Shown piece after piece: positions 60,025 through 64,000 of a stretch of 64,000 nt of DNA. This DNA is from Gonocerus acuteangulatus. Lineage: Eukaryota > Arthropoda > Insecta > Hemiptera > Coreidae. The DNA lies in contig OX328123.1 in the NCBI GenBank assembly GCA_946811695.1, positions 33,263,373 to 33,327,372 of the forward strand, written 5' to 3'. Every line of letters begins with the position of its first letter. The first letter of the stretch is position 1. A program made the position numbers and the translations under genes. Under the pieces are notes generated by a model, which did no database searches, was not told the origin of the DNA, and saw only the letters and a list, made by a program, of their open reading frames with translations.

Positions 60025-60210
60025 TCGATGGCAGTGAGTGTTGAGGCTTATACACTCAATGCCTAAGGTCTTGGGTTCGATTCACACTAGGGATGACCAG
60101 TTTTCTTTTGAAAAAAGAAAAGGGATCAACCCTACCCTGACTAGAAAAGAGTGGATACCTGTAGAAATAACATCCTAAAAATATGCGTAATGTATAAGTC
60201 GGCATTAAAA
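60025..60210 (+). mobile_element. SINE2 copy 3
   Basis: CTCGATGGCAGTGAG head, B box GGGTTCGATTCAC, the TTTTCTTTTGAAAAAAGAAAA hairpin and an AAAATTTCAAA end. More diverged than copy 1. Confidence 0.7.
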
Positions 60211-60554
60211 TTTCAAATTCTGGTCCTATGAGTTTCCGAAAAATTTCCTTTTCTTTAGCTCAAGTTTTTCCTGTGTTGAAATTCATTCTTACTGTTTTTG
60301 CTGCATAGTCTTTCTCATTAAATCACTGTCTTCTAATGTGTAATTTTGGACTGCTATGAAAGGGATTTTTTTTGTGTATTTTTATTTGGAAGGTCCATTC
60401 TCTGAAACATTTTGCTATTTAAATATTTTGTTTTTTTGAATATAAGATATTTATGTTAGTTCTTCACGTTTTTCATGATCTTAGTGTTTTTTTTAAGGAT
60501 ATGTTAATTAAAAACTATTTATTATAAGGTTATTAATGATTAACTTGATTTCAG

Positions 60555-60706
60555 GGTTTGAAGAGGATGGGGGGAAGATGTTTAAGAAGATTCTAGTTGA
60601 AGTCAGTGTGGATAATGAGCCAATCAGTTGCTGTGAAGAATTCTCTGTTCATTTTAGAAATGCTTCATGGATATGCAGGAAAGTAGCTGAGCCCAAATTG
60701 ACATTG
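60555..60706 (+). CDS. Candidate gene, exon 2
   Basis: A 152-nt exon bounded by a good acceptor (TTGATTTCAG|GG) and a GT donor (ACATTG|GTAATC). With the last base of exon 1 it encodes GFEEDGGKMFKKILVEVSVD, NEPISCCEEFSVHFRNASW and ICRKVAEPKLTL: balanced composition, several Trp/Cys/Arg, and no A+T-driven Ile/Lys/Tyr/Phe excess, unlike neighbouring random ORFs. No family recognised. This is the strongest single coding candidate in the window. Confidence 0.45.
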
Positions 60707-60770
60707 GTAATCAATATTTCAATTGAACCTCTTAATCTAAAGTCTTATAAAGAATAATTCATGACAAACA

Positions 60771-61104
60771 TTTTTTTTACTGGTGGACTGATTTGGCTGT
60801 AAAATAGCTGTTCTCTGGGGCAATAAGGGTAAGATGATGTAACAGGCAATCTTTACATTTTTGCTTGCAAATTTGACGCTTCATCTAGTTATCTCCTTCT
60901 TCGTCATGGAGTTTGGGGTTGTTCAACTGATGATGGAATTTGATTTCTCCTGATCATATCTTCCACTATGTACTCTTTGGAATATTGACAAGTAGCGGTT
61001 ACTTGTGTACATAAGGCAGCGATCATTATCCTAGGCTAATGTCAAAAGTGGGTTCTTTTGGTTCTTTAATTTGTTTTTTAAATATCGTACTGAATTCATT
61101 AATT
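60771..61104. other. Unassigned, putative intron
   Basis: Nothing recognised between candidate exon 2 and the SINE2 copy. Confidence 0.35.
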
Positions 61105-61322
61105 TTATTTATTTATTTAAATTTTAACATCCATTATTATTAACTATGAATTTTAGGACAGGTTATCTATAGGTTACCACCCTTTTCTTGTCAGGACAGG
61201 GCTGATGCCTTTTCTTTTTTCTAAAGAAAAGCCTCCACCTCATACTAGGAATCGAACCCACGACCCTTGGCACAGAGTGTTAAGTGCTCACGCCATAATT
61301 CTCATGGCCACCGGGCCTCCGA
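61105..61322 (-). mobile_element. SINE2 copy 2
   Basis: On the minus strand: GGAGGCCCGGTGGCCATGAG head, B box GGGTTCGATTCC, body hairpin and ATTTAAATAAATAAAT end. Target duplication not evident. Confidence 0.8.
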
Positions 61323-61407
61323 GTAAATGTTATAGCCGAAGAAAAAATATTTGACCCAGTACAAAATTTCTCAATTTTTTCCATGGAGCTCAGTGTGTTA
61401 ATAGATT

Positions 61408-61500
61408 TTTAGCATAAATATGCTTTAGCTGTGACTAAACTTAAAAGAAACGTTACAAAAAAGTGTCCGCTGGTGTTCGCGCATGCGTAGTGGTGTTCAC
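61408..61500 (+). repeat. Repeat M2 copy 3
   Basis: AAATATGCTTTAGCTGTGAC, GACTAAACTT, GTGTCCGCTGGTGTTCGCGC match the other M2 copies. NRF-1-like GCGCATGCGT at 61479-61488. 3' part lost. Confidence 0.6.
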
Positions 61501-61537
61501 TTTTCCTTTTTATGTGAAATTATTTCTTTTTTTAAAG

Positions 61538-61666
61538 GACATAAAATTGGCTTTCACAAAAGTAGTAGACACCTTGCTTGGGCGCCTCAGCAATACTAAT
61601 TACGGGTTCAGGCGAAATTCTTTGAAATTCATCATGCGTATTATTTTCCCCAGACCTGATTTGTAA
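61538..61666 (+). CDS. Candidate gene, terminal exon 3
   Basis: A polypyrimidine tract and acceptor (TTTCTTTTTTTAAAG|GAC) open a frame in phase 0, which fits the phase at which exon 2 ends. It encodes 42 residues (DIKLAFTKVVDTLLGRLSNT, then NYGFRRNSLKFIMRIIFPRP, DL) and a TAA. An ATTAAA lies about 25 bp downstream as a possible poly(A) signal. Product unrecognised. It directly follows an M2 repeat copy. Confidence 0.3.
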   Translation, partial: DIKLAFTKVVDTLLGRLSNTNYGFRRNSLKFIMRIIFPRPDL

Positions 61667-61689
61667 ATGTGCTCGTAAAAATAATAGCA

Positions 61690-62308
61690 TATTAAAATAG
61701 TATTTCATATATATACCAAAGATAATGTTTTACTTTTTTATCATGTGTAATTAATATATTAATTAACAGTCTGCATGTTTTTTAGTTCTTCGGGACCTGA
61801 AAGCTGTAAATGTTTTTCATACGGGAAGCTGTTTTCGAACACCAGTTGCAAGCTACTTGGACTGAGCATATCTTCTTAACTTCTGAGAATCTTTAGACAT
61901 CTTCACATCCCAGACTGTCATCCAAGGACTTTCTACATCCTCTTCTCGTCAGCAGAGGATTCGATGAGATAACAGAATCTCATCAGTCAACATATCGTAT
62001 GACATAACTTATATTTGAGGAGATTTACTATTCATCAATAATATTTTTGTAATTTTAGTTTTATGTAAGATTTATGCATTTTGGTCTAATGCGTTTGTAG
62101 TGTTTCAAACTAACACCCATTGTTGGTTAGTTGACTAAGAAGTAGCAACTTTTTTATGAAAGTGCCCAATGACACAGATTTGGATATTATATTTGATCCA
62201 TTATGTCAAAACAACTAATTATTCTTCTGTAGTAGAAATTATGTCTAAATCATTATCAAAGCTAATTTAAGCAATATTTAAAGAATAATGATTTTATTTA
62301 GCCTAAAA
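61690..62308. other. Unassigned; possible 3' region of the candidate gene
   Basis: Around 61790-62010 there is G+C-richer sequence and a hairpin GATGAGATAACAGAATCTCATC (trimmed core GATGAGAT/ATCTCATC), but no coding relic that I recognise. Confidence 0.3.
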
Positions 62309-62400
62309 TGCCGACTTTCAGGAAGTGTGTCATGTTAGTGCACTTCCATTCTTATCCATAGTGAAAGCTTGAAGCAGAAACTTTTTTTCTTATGATTTAT
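62309..62400 (+). mobile_element. 5' end of a third A/B-related subfamily
   Basis: AAAA then TGCCGACTTTCAGGAAGTGTG, TCATGTTAGTGCACTTCC and ATTCTTATCC: the layout of the A 5' end (start, GGAA..., inboard TTAGNGCNNTTCC) with CACTTCC in place of CGGTTCC or CACTTTCC. No 3' end found. Confidence 0.5.
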
Positions 62401-62825
62401 CAACTTCTGTGCTATCTAGGCCAGCCTTGATGTTGCCTCTCTATAGTATTGTCCCTGGCGGTGAGCCACTCTAGCACTATCCACACCCCTAGTTGCTTAA
62501 CTTTGGTGAACTATAGGAATGGGTTTATTCGAGGCTATGGCTGATGGCAGAAACTGTTAATATTTTGTTTTGAAATTTTGTAAACACCTACTTCAAAGGC
62601 CATAAGAAGAAAAACAAATTGCCGCCATAATATAATGCACAGAAAAGAGCCAGAACTCAACTCATAACGCAAATTACTCACTCCTCCTTTGGCTTCGCTC
62701 ATTCTTAAGGTCAAACCATTTCCCAATTTACTTACCTCATTGTTTGTTTGTTGAATTATCATTTTACTGTTAAATGCAGTCAAACAAAAAAATATATTGA
62801 AGCAGATCTCTTAAATTTATTTGTA
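62401..62825. other. Unassigned intergenic
   Basis: Nothing recognised. Confidence 0.4.
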
Positions 62826-63032
62826 AGGGTGGGTTTACACTTGCTAGTTATTGCAGGATATTTATATCAGAGAGAAATTGCGACTATTGAAAACCCATGT
62901 AAAATGTATGTCTGCAATAAATTGCTCATGGTAGAATTTATTGCAGAAATACATTTTACATGGGTTTTCAATAGTCGCAATTTCTCTCTGATATAAATAT
63001 CCTGCAATAACTAGCAAGTGTAAACCCACCCT
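62826..63032. mobile_element. 207-bp near-perfect foldback MITE
   Basis: Outer arms 62826-62909 and 62949-63032 (84 nt) are essentially exact reverse complements starting AGGGTGGGTTTACACTTGC. After a mismatch the pairing continues (TCTGCAATAAATT/AATTTATTGCAGA) to an 11-nt loop GCTCATGGTAG. Both strands therefore give nearly the same ORF. No clear target duplication. Confidence 0.92.
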
Positions 63033-64000
63033 AACAATACTTATTTTGAAAGATATTTCTTGCAAGTCTGAAACAACTTCAGTGTACCTGTAATTTGCAT
63101 GAAATATGGGCTTAAAGTGTCCAAGTTCACTTATAGTATATAAAAAAAAAACTTGCATGCGTCTTTAGTGTGTTATATTACGTAAAAATCTTTAGATTTG
63201 AATGCAATCTAAAAAAAAAAAACAACTTATTTACAATGTTTACATATCTGAAAAATTATTTATAATGTTCAACATCATAATTTCATTTACGTTGTATGTC
63301 AAGGGTTGTTTTAAAGTCAAACAGCGAAATATGATAATCCGGTTAGCTGTAGCGATCATCGAGTTTATCTCTTGACAGATATCATGCACTTGGAAGCTAA
63401 GTTGTATAAAATGTTGAGGCTTCTCAAATTTAAGGTCTAGCATCAATTTATCCAGAACCCACCCTTTCCATTCTAGACGCTTTGTCTTTTCATCGTTGAT
63501 ACCTGAGCCAAGGCTTCTCTTAACGCACACTCAGATCTATATCGAACATTATTATTTCTAATGTAAACGAGGAACCCCTGGGAGCTCGATTTGGATGCCG
63601 ACTTGTTGAGGTCCGAGCATCTCTTCAGTTATATATGGGCTTTGCTCATGCATTCCCAATGATCGTCCTATGAGTCAGCTTTTCCTTTCATCTTCTCCAC
63701 TATCTCAGATTCTAGGCACTGATGATATGCTGAACACTGCTGAATATTGTTCAGTTTCGGCATAAATTACAGATACGATTGAGCGCTGTCTCCATAATGT
63801 GAAATCTCAGCACCGATTTTCTAATTTTTTATTTCTTTTGTATCGACTTCTGGGCCATTAACATTGACATCCCTGGCCTACCCATGATTTTCAAATTGAA
63901 CTGCAAAAACCCTTATGATTATCAGAAGATGTCAGCGAATACAAGACTTTCCTTGGCTAAGTGACCAGCAACTGGCTCAAATAGTCCTAATTGAACTACA
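63033..64000. other. Unassigned end of window
   Basis: No firm gene. A 96-codon minus-strand ORF (63240-63530) has unremarkable composition and no recognised family. A weak SINE1-like tail (TTTTGTATCGACTTCTGGGCC, ATTGACATCCCTGG) lies at 63826-63880. Confidence 0.35.

Noticed and set aside
61950..62005. Hammerhead on the minus strand (CTGATGAG...CATCGAATC)
   Set aside because: The stem GAGAT/ATCTC overlaps the core bases and the GAAA box is changed, so the strand order of a hammerhead is not met.
62748..63158. Similar ORFs on both strands as an overlapping gene pair
   Set aside because: Both are the same 207-bp palindrome read from either side.
63720..63770. Hammerhead-like CTGATGATATGC near the window end
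   Set aside because: No GAAA box at the right place and no helix II.

Overview
The window is a strongly A+T-rich, gene-poor stretch of an animal nuclear genome, most likely an arthropod (crustacean or chelicerate rather than a compact insect genome; this is inference). The signs are Jockey-type, CR1-like, I/R1-like and R2-like LINE remnants, three tRNA-derived SINE families, hAT and Mutator-like MITEs, a Ty3/gypsy-type integrase remnant and very many (TA)n tracts. I see no rRNA, no functional tRNA, no CRISPR and no bacterial operon structure. Nearly every long ORF is either a retroelement relic or a (TA)n read-through.

The dominant architecture is a pair of related short mobile-element families, here called A and B. 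Both start GTCCGNC right after an AAAA run, carry an internal (TA)n tract, and end in a terminal hairpin closed by ...GCT before another AAAA. The 5' end holds an inboard inverted copy of the 3' terminal sequence (TTAGCGCGGTTCC in A, AGCACTTTCC in B). This resembles non-autonomous Helitron-like (Helentron/HINE/DINE-1) elements. A copies lie at 8.5-12.4, 13.9-15.5, 22.9-28.3, 29.5-32.1, 37.8, 40.8-42.7 and 58.9-59.9 kb. B copies lie at 32.1-35.2, 39.0-40.1 and 50.9-52.1 kb, with fragments elsewhere. Two A copies sit in a 32-bp satellite, and several A copies sit inside other A copies, so their ends can be read directly.

Region by region: 0.7-2.1 kb holds a LINE relic with an RNase H domain. 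2.6-3.8 kb has a SINE and a hAT-like MITE. 3.9-7.6 kb is unassigned. 7.6-15.5 kb is nested A elements. 15.5-16.4 kb is a Jockey 3' end split by a SINE. 17.4-18.0 kb holds two palindromes. 18.4-20.8 kb is a nearly full-length CR1-like ORF2 with one stop and one frameshift. 22.9-32.1 kb is A elements plus satellite. 32.1-35.2 kb is a B element split by a 1.9-kb foldback. 37.0-43.0 kb is a nest of SINE, hAT-like, B and A insertions. 43.6-44.8 kb is a 123-bp tandem array. 45-47.5 kb has gypsy, Jockey and R2-like remnants. 48.5-55.1 kb has large foldback elements F2 and F3, Mutator-like MITE M1 and B2. 55-57.8 kb has hAT remnants and a second M1. The last 6 kb has SINEs and a near-perfect 207-bp foldback.

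The only candidate host gene is a phase-compatible three-exon model on the plus strand (52540-52579, 60555-60706, 61538-61666; 106 codons plus stop). I do not recognise the product; it is tentative.
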